Positions 10,583 through 25,500 of a DNA stretch of 64,000 nt are shown one piece after another. Below the pieces are notes generated by a model. That model had not been told where the DNA came from. It made no database searches and worked only from the letters and a program-made list of their open reading frames with translations. A program made the position numbers and the translations under genes. The stretch comes from Archivesica marissinica (Eukaryota; Mollusca; Bivalvia; Venerida; Vesicomyidae): assembly GCA_014843695.1 (NCBI GenBank), contig CM026393.1:11877772-11941771 (forward strand), read 5' to 3'. The number at the start of each line of letters is the position of its first letter. Position 1 is the first letter of the stretch.

Positions 10583-13500
10583 GTAAGTACTTGTCGATTA
10601 GTTATGAAGTAATATATGTATCTATCATAATAAACAAGCTAAATTATGATGCATTGTTTACAACTCAAGGTAATAATAGCTTAATAAACGCTAACTGAGG
10701 ACGGTATGTATCATAACAGAAATAACTGAATATGTTTGCTCATACACTTATGATTAATACAATATGTTATAGTTATGGATTCAAGGCACGTACGCACGCA
10801 CGTACGCACGCATGCGCACACGCGCACAAACACACAAAACACTAAAGGAAATAGTGTGTCTACAGCTTGTTTATTGCTCAATTCGGAGGGTGCTTTCATA
10901 GTGCAAACGTTAACATAAAATTATAGTTAAAAAATATATTTTATGCTTTCCAATGAAAATATAGAAATTTATTAGTGAAATAAAATAGTGTGTTTCCATT
11001 GGGTGAACGCACTGCTTTACGCGTGTGATTCCTAGACGCTGCTGTTGAAACGTTAACGCCAACGTGTTCAGACTCGCACCACTAGTGACATCATTTATGA
11101 CGTTGTTTAACCCTTTCAACACCACAGACCTCTATTTATAGGCTTACAAAAAGTGTAGATCCAGATGAGCCGGCTCGTGACGAGACGTCTCATCAGGATC
11201 TGCACTTTTTGCCAGTAGTATTACTAATTTTAGACACAATTACCCATCTTGATAAATGAACTGGTCCGAATGTAATTTTTTTATTCATTTATTGGTCTAA
11301 GAATATCATGGACCAGTCCATGTCAGTTACTTGGTGTTGAAAGAGTTAAGGGTGACGTTCTAGCTACATTTACATCATAGTGGCATAGTTTAATATCATA
11401 AAAACACTTTTCATTCTAAAATAAAAAGAAATGAATGTGAATAATCGAATTATATTTCACTCACAATGTTAATGACATTAACAAGTCAAGTCAAACATAG
11501 AGAGATATTATTATCAATTCATTGCTAGCGCCACTCCTGAATAGGCTGTAAAACAACAAATAAATTACCTATTAAATACATGGTAAAAGTAAAAACATAC
11601 AGTCTGTTCATTTATATTTCCAATCTTTCATTTCTTCTGATACCACATCCACTGTGAAGAGGTATTCAAATCAGCCTGAAACACACCAAAAATATTTTAA
11701 ATTTTAAGTTTCAAATAACCAGTGCTCGCCTGTGAATAACGTCACTGTGTTTACACACTGTATTACTCCGCCAAATAATACAGTATACCGATCTTCAGTT
11801 CGCAATGGCCTGAATTCTGATACCACATCCACTGTGAAGAGGTATTCAAATCAGCCTGAAACACACCAAGAATATTTCAAATTTTAAGTTTCAAATAGCC
11901 AGTGCTCGCCTGTGAATAACGTCACTGTGTTTACACACTGTATTACTCCGCCAAATAATACAGTATACCGATCTTCAGTTCGCAATGGCCTGAATTCTTA
12001 TACCACATCTTTTATACACACCAACTAGTCTGAAGTATTTCTCAAGTCACATAATTTCTCAATAAACACAAAAACTATACAATGCCTGTCATGAAAATGC
12101 ATTTTTACTAAAAAGATAAATGAACAATATAAGTTATTGGGACTACATTCGCCTATTTACGTATATACAACCATAATGCGTTGCATGCTCATTCGGTACA
12201 ATGAAAGACACTGAAACAAAACAAATATCCTCTATTTCTAGACCGAAATTAATAGAATTACATTAAATATTAATGGTATTTAAATATTCGCCTCTGTTGC
12301 ATAAACTATACTAACCGTAGCAGTTAAACGTACATGTATTAATTATTATTTCATTTGCAGGACATTAAATAATAACAACTTGACCTCATTACCAGAAAAC
12401 CTATTTGGTGGAATGACTAGATTAAAAGTTCTGTAAGTATTTTATTTATAGCTATTGTCATTTACATGCCTCTCACTCATACGGTGATACCGTTTACAGT
12501 GCCATGACACCCACATACCTGGACCCACCTACATAGTTTATTTCCGCAAGAGAAAACATGTTTAGACCGTAATCAATTTTCGGGAAATGCCGTAACCAGG
12601 AATATATCAAAATGTCTCCAAAGCAGGTATATACCACAATGTCTCCAAAACAGGTATATACCACAATGTCTCCAAAACAGGTATATACCATAATGTCTCC
12701 AAAACAGGTATATACCACAATGTCTCCAAAACAGGTATATACCACAATGTCTCCAAAACAGGTATATACCACAATGTCTCCAAAACAGGTATATACCACA
12801 ATGTCTCCAAAACAGGTATATACCATAATGTCTCCAAAACAGGTATATACCATAATGTCTCCAAAACAGGTATATACCACAATGTCTCCAAAACAGGTAT
12901 ATACCACAATGTCTCCAAAACAGGTATATACCACAATGTTTCCAAAACAGGTATATTCCACAATGTCTCCAAAACAGGTATATACCACAATGTCTCCAAA
13001 ACAGGTATATACCATAATGTCTCCAAAACAGGTATATACCATAATGTCTCCAAAACAGGTATATACCACAATGTCTCCAAAACAGGTATATACCACAATG
13101 TCTCCAAAACAGGTATATACCACAATGTCTCCAAAACAGGTATATACCACAATGTCTCCAAAACAGGTATATACCACAATGTCTCCAAAACAGGTATATA
13201 CCATAATGTCTCCAAAACAGGTATATACCACAATGTCTCCAAAACAGGTATATACCATAATGTCTCCAAAACAGGTATATACCATAATGTCTCCAAAACA
13301 GGTATATACCACAATGTCTCCAAAACAGGTATATACCATAATGTCTCCAAAACAGGTATATACCACAATGTCTCAATGTAATCATTTTTCGGGAAGGGCC
13401 GTAACTAATGATGCTAGAACCTCTGTCCTGGCCCGTTTGCCTTTACTTAATTTGTCATGTTCTGTATTCACATGTATATGTAAAACGAATCGAGCAATAC

Positions 13501-16500
13501 AATATGATTACACTAAAATAATGGATATAGATGGATGGATATACATTTTATATTTTGTTTTATACACAAGTACATGTTTTTATATGCTTGAAATCAATAT
13601 ATGCATTGCATAATGATATCAGGTGCGTAGCCAGAGTTACATTTTAATTACGCAGACTGACGTATGTTCAATTTCAGGGGTAAGGTCATGTCGAAATCCA
13701 CCCCAATTGTTGCAGTTTTGGTATTTTTAATTGTTTTATTTCAGACAGTTTTGATACGCAGCTGCCCAATTGCATACAGTCAGCTACGCACGTGAGTGTG
13801 TATGCGTGACATCGTATACATGCATATGGGCGTATATATATCTATAAGAATTTAAATGAATTATATCTGATTGTAATATCTAGTCTCCTGTAACTCAATG
13901 TTTGAGTGGCAGCATACATTATGTTTTTATGTTTTATTTATATATGTAAATGTTTGTATTGTATATAATTATGCTGATGAGACTGAAATAAACTATAACC
14001 ATCTATCTGCATTTCGGCACATTTCTTTCGTCTGCCTTACTTGCCAATCTCTAACGTTACCATCCTACGCCAACTACTGAAGATTTCAGGAAATCTTTCT
14101 TATATTCAGGGTCACACTTGTGGAATTCCCTCCCTTATCACATCAAAACAGCACATTCTGTTCCATACTTCAAAGCTTTATATATCAGGTGGTGCAAAGA
14201 ACAGACCAATAACCTAATAAAGTGATAATATACAATTATACATGAATATAAGTATTAGTTCTTGCAGCTTATATCTTATTTCCCATGACAGTTTTACTGG
14301 TTACTGTTTACATGTTTCATTATGTTAATTTGTTGAGGGCCTCATGGTAGATTGACTTAATTGTTCAAATGAGTTCTCCCGTTAAATAAAGTGTTTATTA
14401 TTATTATAATTATTATTATTATTATTATTATTATACTAAACTTACATTGCGATGAATGATGAAACAATATACTATTATTTCACTTACAATATTTCAGGCG
14501 ATTGCGTGAAAACAAATTTGTATGTGACTGTCATTTAACCTGGTTATCAAGATGGCTTCGTCCCAGAAAGAGGCTAGCGAAACATTTCACGTGCCACGGA
14601 CCTGCCAACTTCCGGAGGCAACTTTTCAGTAGAATACAAGACCATGAGCTGAAATGCAATGGTTTGTAAATGAAATATCATAATTATGAAAGTGTTATCT
14701 AACGAATTGAACATTATTGCAATAACATCCTGGTTTATTCATCTTACAACAATGTAGGCCTACTTGTAGTTTGCACAAATTGACTTTAGTTCGATTGCGA
14801 AACAAGTTCTTACAACTTATATTAATCACTCTCGACACCTCATTCCTGATGGAATCCATCGCCACGAGGGAGAGAGAAGAGACAATGTGGAATTTAAATG
14901 CCTAGCATAAGTGTACACTCGTAACCACTCCAGCGGGGCTCGAGCTCTGGGCCATTTCGCACCTGAAACGACCGCGCTACCACTATGCTATCACGACGTT
15001 CACAGTGTACGTGTAAATAATATGAACAAAGTATAATTATTTTGATGCCAAGTCATTCAATCAAAGAATGCATGATTAACAAACTTCAACCCTTTCAACA
15101 CCACAGGCATCTAATTAGGCTTACAAAAAGTGTAGATCCAGATGAGCCGGCTCGTGACGAGCCGTCTCGTCCGGATCTGCACTTTTTGCCAGTAATATTA
15201 CTATTTTTAGACAAAAATTACCCATTTTGATAAACGAACTGGTCCAAATGTAATTTTCTTATTAATTTATTAGTCTGAAAATATCATGCACCAGTCCATG
15301 TCAGTTACTTGGTGTTGAATTGGTTAACAATAGCATAACATAGTGTGTACCACTTTGTATTTTACCTCTCCAGATGTTGACAAATCACCTAAACAATGCG
15401 CGGAAGAGTCGATTTGTCCCGTAGAATGCACGTGCACTGGTTCCTTTGTAGACTGCAGAGATAGGGGTCTTACAGAAATCCCATCATTCCTTCCCGTGGA
15501 TGCTACCGAATTGTAAGACAAAGTTATTTTGCTTCAACTATATTTATTTACATCATTTCATTTCCTTCGACGCACGTATGTGCCATGATTGTGTACATTA
15601 TCGAATGATGGTTCCCAAATACTGACATGCGCACTCGAAGTTACGGGCATGCGCATTCGCAGTGTTGGGCAGCGTTCCCCGCGAGTGTCTTACAGTTTAC
15701 CATGTTCCAAGGATGATCTATTTACCTGGTACGGCACACCGTAATATGAAAATCTGGACTAAAACATTCTTTTCTTTGTGTCATTGAAAAGAATAATTAA
15801 TGTAAATATAGGTAATGAATCGCGGGTTAATAGTTTCCATCGGCCTTCGGCCTCCATACCTTAACCACGTCCAATGTAGTTAGTTTAAATGTAATTTATT
15901 TTACAACGATTGCGAAGCAAATTTTAACAACTTATATTAATCACTCGCGTTGGCGCGGATGAAAGCGTACATTCGTGTGGCAGGAAACCGGAATACCCGG
16001 AGAAAACTCACCTGTCCGATCTGGCAACCACCGTGCCATGTCACATACTTCCCGGGTCCGAGGATCGAATCAGGGTTGCATTGGTGAGAAGCGAGTTTCT
16101 AGTTCACGTGAAAATGTAGTTCATACCCGGATGGAAACTAATTACCCGCGATTCATACCTTAAGTAAATATTACGCTGCACCAGCAATATATATATATAT
16201 ACAGTAATACCAGTAATATATACCATTTCAACAAACAAACTAATTGCTTTAGTAATAGATATGTATGTCGTTTACTTGTATAATAACTGTGTCTTGTTTC
16301 TTCATACAATCTATGGTCTATGCACATAGCAAATACACGGTATTCTGGATTGATACTGTCACAGCATGTACTCCTTGTAAATGCGTTTTAACGACATGGT
16401 TAATTACCAACGATTTGTGTGGATCAGCATGTCGGAGCCAGTAAAGCCTGAGAACCGACGAGACATAATATTACGAACATTTTGTTGATGAAAAACATTA

Positions 16501-19500
16501 TGTATAGTATGCTGACCAAGGAAACGGTGTACCCTATATGTAAACAAGTGTTAGATGTTTTACAGCAGTGTTATATGTAAACAAAAGGAGTGCCAGATAT
16601 GTAAACACTTGTCAGAGGTGTACACAATGTCGCCTGTCAGATAAGTAAATGAAATGGCAGAAAGGTGACATTCGCCATTATATGTAAGCACAAGCAAATG
16701 TCAGAAATGTAAACGCAAACTTTGCCGTAAATTGTCAAAAAGTGTCAAGTGTTTTGAAAAAAGTGTCAAAAGCATTTGCATATATGTACATATAGCTGTA
16801 AATGCTATTTTTACATTTCTGGCATCATTTTTCGTTTCATACACGTATTTACAAAGCTGACATTCCTTTATTACATATAACACCATTTTTACATATCTGA
16901 CACTCTTTACATATATGGCTGTCACATGGAAACAGTTATCTGGAATATAAATACATCACACGTATGTGCAAATATGTCAGGAATGTAGGGATATACGTCG
17001 TCTGTATCACGTTATAACGGTTCTTACTTCTTCTTCTTCTTCTTCTCTGTTAATGGGTAATAGTCAACATTTGAGGTATTAAGATCATGTGTGGGGGTTA
17101 GAAAGGTGAGCTAACAGGCCTCCTCAGTTAATCTAATTCCACCAAAGAGGACACTGGTAGTGTGATAAAAAAGGTGCAAAAACCTAACACCTTAAACCTT
17201 AATAGCCCTTAAGCCTACACTATGTACATATACTAGAAGTGTGCAAGGAGAGGTTAGTAGTTGTTAAGAACAAGATAAAAACAAGTGTGTTCTGTTATGG
17301 CTTCATCATCGAATACTTGGAATCTTGTCTGGTACATATATGCAAGCCATATATGATACTGAATATTAATACCTGCGTTTATCTTTTACTGCTATAAAGA
17401 AATATCTTTCCCCAGAGGATCTGCTGGAGTGAAAAATATATTTCCCCAGAGGACCTTCTGGAGCGATAGCCAATGGTTAAGCATGTTCTCCTCTGCAAGT
17501 AACCCATGGCAACATGTGCACTGGCTAGATTTATGACTGTGGTCATCATCTTACTGCCAGCCGCAGCATGTAATCCAGAAACACACAAAACAATTCAACC
17601 ACAAGAGAATCTCTTAACACGCACAACGGATGATATAGGATTAATATATTGTGATAACTCTGACTGTTGGAGTGCTGGGCTAAATCATATGGTGTTTAAT
17701 GTAAATGATAAACGAATTATCCTCAAATGACCTTTTCATAAAAATGATATGGACCGCCGATTAAAAGATGATTTATGTTCTTGTTAAGATAATTTGAGAT
17801 AATAGCATGGTCAGTTCAGATTCTATTGAGAATGTGATGGAAGGGCTATGTTACTATCGTGTTCAACTGTACATGCCAAGTTGTTGATGTATGATAGAAC
17901 CTGTTAACGAAGTGTTTGACACCTTAGAGATAGTATGCCAATCAATCATGTTTTGAAAACTGTATTTCTCCTATATATGCAAATTAGATCATCGTATGGC
18001 ATGGGAACACCTTGCACTGCATATCGCTATAGCTAGTGTTTGGGGGCGAGGAGGGCCGTAACTAATATTGTTAAAACGTGCGGCTCAACCCATTTGCTTC
18101 AACATAGCTTATAGATATATATTATGTGTGTTGATATGAATTCTTGTTAACTATATTTTGCTAATTTTCTTCTTTCCCTTTAGTAATCACCAATTTTAGT
18201 ATTTGCACAACTCATATATTCAGTCACGTTGTTTGTTACAATCTATTCTTTTGGGGAGGGCCGTAAATAATGTTGCTAAAAATTGTGGCCCAACCCATGT
18301 TCTTCAACATATATTGACACTCATTGTACAAACAATGCCACGAATCGTATAGTATGCTTACTTATATAATGTGTTCATTTGTCTTGTATTGTACATTGTA
18401 TATATAGAATGAATGCAATAAAATATGATTAGACTAAATAGCTAGTGTTTTATCGAAGAACATGAGAATAGTATAATCAGGTTTGCGTTTTACAATACAT
18501 CTAGTTCTATCCCTGTGGAATTCTGTTATACTTAATGTTCGTAATGTGTGACTTTCAGCTGGAGGAATGTTGAGCTGTGTAGCATCTTCTAGTATTGCCT
18601 TAATGTTCCCCATATTAGTAGTATGTGTCAGTATTTAGTATTGCCAACTGATCAATTTCAGTGACTTACCATAACAATCTTTATAGCTGTCCGATTAGCG
18701 CAGTGGTTAGCGTGCTCGCTTCTCACCAATGCAACCGGGGTTCGATCCTCGGACCGGGAAGTATGTGATATGGTACGGTGGTCGCCAGATCGGACTGGTG
18801 GGTTTTCTCCTGGTACTCCGGTTTCCTCCCACACTAATGACCACATTCACGCTTTCATCCGAGCCAACTAGAGTGATTAATATAAGTTGTTAAAGCTTGT
18901 TTTGATTGCAATCATGGTAAAATAAATAAAGTTTAAACCTCATAGCCGCGAAATCGTTCAGAATAATAAAAACCGAACGTTTCTAGGTTTACAGTATTAT
19001 ATAAGTCCAGCCAATATTGGTATGGAAAAGACGGATCTGTAGTCCAGTGGTAACACGCTGGACTGGTAATCCAGGGATCGCAGGATCGATCCCCCGTCTG
19101 ACCCTAATAAAATTAACAGTCTTTCAGATGGGACGTTAAACCGAGGTCTCGTGTCGGTGCTTTACACCGTGCACGTAAAAGAACCAGAGGAGACTCTGGA
19201 ATTGGTCTATGTCTGTATCATGCACTATCCTCCAAAATCTAAAATGAGGCGTCGCTCATATGGGCAACCGGTAGCGACGATAAATAAACGTAAAACACAC
19301 ACGTATGGACAAGTAAAACATATCGGCGGTACAAACAGCTAGGAAAGCAGGAGTACATACAAGGACTATCCGTATCTATAATACCTACAGCGTAAGGCAA
19401 ATCTTCTCACAGGACGTACTTTTTTTACAATCGCTTAATTTACCCACATTTATACTCCTGTGGGAAATATAGCCTAAATCTACCGTGTTCCGCGTCTAAT

Positions 19501-22500
19501 AGACACACTATAATAATCTATTTCCTTATCTGCCGGCGTTGATTAATAGCTGAATTGTAGATGAAAAATAGTCTTGCCTTATGTAGTTCATATCATCCAT
19601 AAGTGACAGTTCATCCATCAAAATATCCTCATATACTGGGATGGAAGGCAGTGTGCAATTTACTGTTTATAAGTGTGCTGAACACAAACACGAGCTCGCT
19701 CACACGGCGTTTCTGTATATAGCTCGAGGAAGGTCGACTTGTTGCCTGTTAATGACGTTTTAGCCCATACTACGTTGGAAAAAAACGTTGAAAGTGGATT
19801 ACCATACAATAACAGATGAACAAGTATTACAACCGTCTCCTTGGCGAAGTGTTTACGGCAGGCGCATACGGAGCGGGAGGTCGAATGTTCGAAACTCGTC
19901 GGTGGTTCGTTCTGACATGGCCGGTTGGTGAGCCGCCAGCTAGTTAAATAATGGTTACCGATTGCCTACCAGCATAGCGCCTGGCATACAATCATAGGAT
20001 TCGGGAAGTACTGATGTTCATTAAAAGAGGTGTCTCATAAGTTAGAAATGGCTGGCCCTTTAAATAGGGGTGACTATAATAAACAAACACTTTACTTTTT
20101 ATAGCGTATGGAGAGTTGGCAATGTAAAATAATTTCATATTATATCTACATACGCTTGTAGAGACAAAGAAAAGTAGTTCTGAGAATTGCAAACTGTCCT
20201 CATATATATGCAGAACAAAACAAATGAACACACTTGTATAATTATGCATAGTATATACGATTTATGTCATTGTTGTGCACAAGAATGCAAGTGGGTTGGG
20301 CCACACGATTTAACAACATTAGTTACGGCCCTCCCCAAAATACTAGATTGTAGCAAACAACGTGACTGAATATATGTGTTGTGCAAATTCGAAAATTAAT
20401 GATTACTAAAGGTAAAGAAGAAAATTAGCAAAATATAGATAACAAGAATTCATATCAATATACATACTATAAGCTACCTGCAAATGTGCTCAAATAGAAA
20501 AGGATATACATGACCTTTAGCGAACACAACATAATATACACATGTCTAACAAGAATAGATAGCGTAATGCAGCCTAATGTTAAACGGGGTGGCTAATAGT
20601 GTGTGTGTGTGTGTTTTACGTTTATTTATCGTCGCAACCAGTTGCCCATATGAGCTACGCCTCCTGAAGAGATTAGTCATTTTAGATTTTTGGAGGATAA
20701 TGCAATGATACAGACAGAGACCCATTCCAAATTCCCCTCTCATTCTTTTACGTGCACGTTGTATAACACCGACACGAGACCTCGGTTTAGTATCCCATCT
20801 GAAAGACTGTTAATTTTATTAGGGTCAGACGGGGTATCGAACCTGCCACCCCTGGATTACCAGTCCAACGTGTGTTAACCACTGGACTACAGATCCGTCT
20901 TCCCGTCTAATAGAAAATATGATCGGTTCGAATACATGACCTACCTGTAAGATACATGATATAAAACTGCATAGGTGCGCCGAACCCACCAAGTAAAGAA
21001 ACATACAAACATCTATATATACACATACATCTAATACAGCATAGAAAACAACGTTATCTCAATTTCATACCATCACCAACCGGAAGTAGAACAATTTTGT
21101 TTAGGTCATACACCAATGTTCACCGGAAGCGATGCGTGTTTCATACATGTGGTACCCATTGTACTTCTAATACGGGGACACTCGTGATTATGTCTATATG
21201 ATATATACAGTTGGGCGTTTCAATGAACATCAACAACTAGGAACACGCAGTAGAGTCATTGTTACTCCTGTTAATAACGCCTGTTGCATCTGAATAGAAC
21301 TGGCTCATTCGCATTGTGATATCACCCGCTTGCTTGAGTAATAACAAGCGCTTCATCCCAAGATGGTCATGCTATTTATGCCTAGTTAATGATGACAAAG
21401 GAGCTGGCATGTTGTACTGACAAACCTACAGAGCATAGCCAGCCTGTGGTAGTTGTAAAGAAACATGTTGATGATATAATAAAATACGATTAACTAGCAC
21501 CAGGAGCGGATTAAGGTCGCATGGGCTGTAGCTCAAACAGGGGCTCTTTCATCAAGATAAATACTAGTGTAAGCAAACAAGAACATTCTATTGAATACAC
21601 CTTTCTCACGTTACCCCTGTTTGGCTGAAATGTACCGAAATTACGGCATCCCGCTATCGCTTTGGTTGGTAAGAAGGGAGTTCACATGTCGACGCGTATT
21701 ACGGGACTATTAGACTCGGGGAACAGTGCACTATACGTTATTGCTGCAATCGACGAAACGCAATATATTATTAAAGTCATACATCGTTGGAAAGCTCAGG
21801 ATATCTTCTAAGTTGTATCTATTTAATGTAGTCATTTGAAAAAAGTTCGTTAAATTTTACTCAATTAATTACAGATTTAAAATACTAATTTGGTGGCCCC
21901 TGAATATCGGGGGCTCCTGGCTTCAGCCCAGTCAGCCCTCCCCTTAAGCCGCCACTGAGTCTAACACGTGAATTGACATTGCTATATTTCAGACGAATTG
22001 AACAGAATAAAATTACCAGAATCAGAGCTGGTAGTTTTGAAAACATGCACAGATTGCGGAGAATGTAAGTATATATCAGTTAGTCCTCCATACTACTGTA
22101 TGTTGATCGCTTCTACTCTTGCTTTGTTGTAAACCAGAGGACTTGAAGTCACGCATAGACTGTATCATATACGATTTATATTTCAAATTAGACGAGTTTG
22201 ACAGAGATGAGGCCTATTTCCATAGACATGAATACACTAAAATGAGAGACATTACTGTTTTTTCTATTACCTCCCTTGGTGGATAAAGTCAGATGTATCC
22301 CTAAATGTATATTGGTCCTATTAGTTGGAATCCTTTGTTTTTACTGTTGTCGTCTAAACAGATGTTGCGTTAGGATAAATGTAATTTTATCAAAATCGTG
22401 TTAATTAATAGGGTATCCATTGGACATGCTAAAGGATATATGTCGAGATTTCATAATTTCATAATTATAAGACGCGAATACGGATAGGAATGGAAAACAT

Positions 22501-25500
22501 GTGGTGCAAAGGAAACAGCTGAAAAAACAGAGGAAACAAATTAAGAGGACCAAATACTATTAGGAGTATTCAGGGGCAGTAACTGACTAATGTTTCTCAC
22601 TGTAAACTTAATATTGGCATTGTGACTTGGTGTGTGGTTAGTACAAATATAATACGTCCATTGTTAACGTAATTGTGACACCAATGCATGCATGTACAAA
22701 GGTATTAAGTTCTTGCAGTTTGTGTCTCAGCTGCAATGTAATTCTGTATGATTCCTCATTGTTTACACCTGTGTTTCTCCAGTTAAAGCAACGTAGTTAT
22801 AATCAATACGTATTCATAGATTTAATATCATTATTTTAAAATGTTCTTGGTCTGAATAAAGGGCATGTATTCGTTATTTATATGTTTCCAGTATTGTCGA
22901 CTATTCGTTAATTTGTAACCCAGTAAATTATATATATATATATAATATAATATATAATGTAAATACTGTTGGAAGACTTTATAACAGACGGATCTGTAGT
23001 CCAGTGGTAACACGCTGGACTGGTAATCCAGGGATCGCAGGTTCTATCCCCCGTCTGACCCTAATAAAATTCACAGTATTTCAGATGGGACGTTAAACCG
23101 AGGTCTCGTGTCGGTGCTTTACACCGTGCACGTAAAAGAACCAGAGAAGATTCTGGAATGGGTCTCTGTCTGTATCATTGCACTATCCTCCAACAATCTA
23201 AAATGACTAATCTCTTCAGGAGGCGTCGCTAATATGGGCAACCGGTAGCGACGATAAATAAACGTAAACAAAAACATGTAGTGAAGTTAGTCTCATCTAC
23301 ACACCAACCGGTAGGTGATCGGGGGTAATATTGTAGAACACGCGAGCATGCTTCCGAATATACCAACTGTCTGCATAGTAAAGAGATTGGGATATTACAA
23401 GCATCAAATGGCTCACTCAATTCAGTCTGCGAAACACGATTTCATTCCTTTCGAATCGAAATAGCTGTCTCGAATTACACTCAAAATATTTAATGTCGCA
23501 ATATCTGAATACATAAACCGAACAGTTACAATAAACAATGACAATAAAGTCTGTCTGTCCGCATTGACCAAACCGTATAAGAATTCCAGACTCATTTTCC
23601 CGCGTATGCTCATCTCTTTTATATCGTCGCCGAGTGTAAGACAGAAATTGCAATTTGACATTATAGGGAAATGAAGCTTTACTTAATTCAATAGAATCTG
23701 CCAAATTAGCCACAGAAATGACATTTAGAGGGGCTTTATTCTCAAAAAGGGATGCCTCTAATGGAATCAACTTGATTCAATGCACAACTAATCTAATCAA
23801 GTGTGGCATAGGCAAATGCCTTATTTTCCAAGTGGATAAATGGTTCTGGAAAAAGAATACGTAGACCGTAATGTTGGAAGGATATATTGCTAACAATGTT
23901 GCTATTAATTGATTGAACCATTCAAGTTAAATTCTTTGAGACGATATTTGCTTTGCTGTTATCGTCAAAACTTGTAAGATGTTCCCTGGAATTATTTCAT
24001 TGACGGTACATTGTGCATTAGCAGCCATTGTACTTATGTAAAAAAAGAGTACAGCAAAATGCATCATAATCTAATAACCTGGAGAATGGTAACGGATATG
24101 AAGTGTAATGCAATATGTATAATAATTTGACGTAAAATGTGATTCCAACCGTTAATAGTAAATTGTCTGACAATTTCTCGTGGTTTTGATCTCAGAGACT
24201 TCAAAGTTTTACAAGAAAGGTGATATCGTTGATGTTGTTTCAGCTTCCAATGAGGCTGTTGAAAGCAATACTATACAGTTAAACATGTGTTAGTGGTCAC
24301 CTCTATTAAGGAGCCAACCTGTAATAAGCATATAAGCAGCCAGTTTCCAGATTCCCAATATGTTGTTATATTATACATTTGACCTATATTAAGCAGCCCC
24401 CTGTGCTAAGCCGTCACATTCTGTGATTCCCTTCACTGGCTGCTCAGCACAAGTTTGACTGTATTATCAACAGTAATAATGATCATAACGCTTCATGATA
24501 TTCCAAGATCAATACAATGTCAGTAAGATTTCATAACAAAATTGTCTTAAACTTAAACCTTTCCCTCATAGAAGCGAATCGTGATGTCATTGCCAATACG
24601 ACATACATTGATAGTGTAGTAGCCAAACCAATGTTCATAATAAAGGCCAGAATCACTTGTAGTCCCAGTAATATCTATGGAGGTGGGATAGATATGGCGA
24701 CTACTTATCCACTGCATGATAGCTAAATGGCTGTCGTTTGTATGGAGATATAATAGTATATTAACTTAAATCTCTATGAAGGAAATGGTTAAACGGTATT
24801 TAAACTTTATTTATTTAACAACGATTGCCAAGCAAGTTTTAACAACTTATATTAATCACTCTCGTTGGCGCAGGTGAACGCGTGTGGGAGGAAACCGGAG
24901 TACCCAGAGACAACCCACCTGTCCGATCTGGTGACCACCGTACCATCTCACATAGTTCCCGGTTCGAGGATCGAACCCGGGTTGCATTGGTGAGAAGCGA
25001 GCGCGCTAATCGTTAAGCGGTATTGATAACTATCGTTGGAAAGTATTTGTATTCGATTACGATGATGCACATCCGTTATGTCAAAGTCGGTTATGTCGAA
25101 TTATCCGGTCATCTCGACGTCGAATCAAAGTCCCTTTTCAGACACTATCATGTTACATATAACTGGCTCCGTTTATATCGATATGCTACATATAACTGGC
25201 TCCGTTTATATCGATATGCTACATATAACTGGCTCCGTTTATATCGATATGCTACATATAACTGGCTCCGTTTATATCGATATGTTACATATAACTGGCT
25301 CCGTTTATATCGATATGTTACATATAACTGGCTCCGTTTATATCGATATGCTACATATAACTGGCTCCGTTTATATCGATATGCTACATATAACTGGCTC
25401 CGTTTATATCGATATGCTACATATAACTGGCTCCGTTTATATCGATATGTTACATATAACTGGCTCCGTTTATATCGATATGTACATATAACTGGCTCCG

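Noticed and set aside
14662..14670. Alternative exon 3 donor at gtaaat, 3 nt downstream of the chosen gtttgt
   Set aside because: It would shift the frame into exon 4 and give an immediate stop. The chosen donor gives the same 164-nt length as the other LRRCT exons.
23417..23770. 117-codon minus strand ORF
   Set aside because: No recognisable domain, no repeat of the frame elsewhere, and compositionally like surrounding intron. Left as non-coding.
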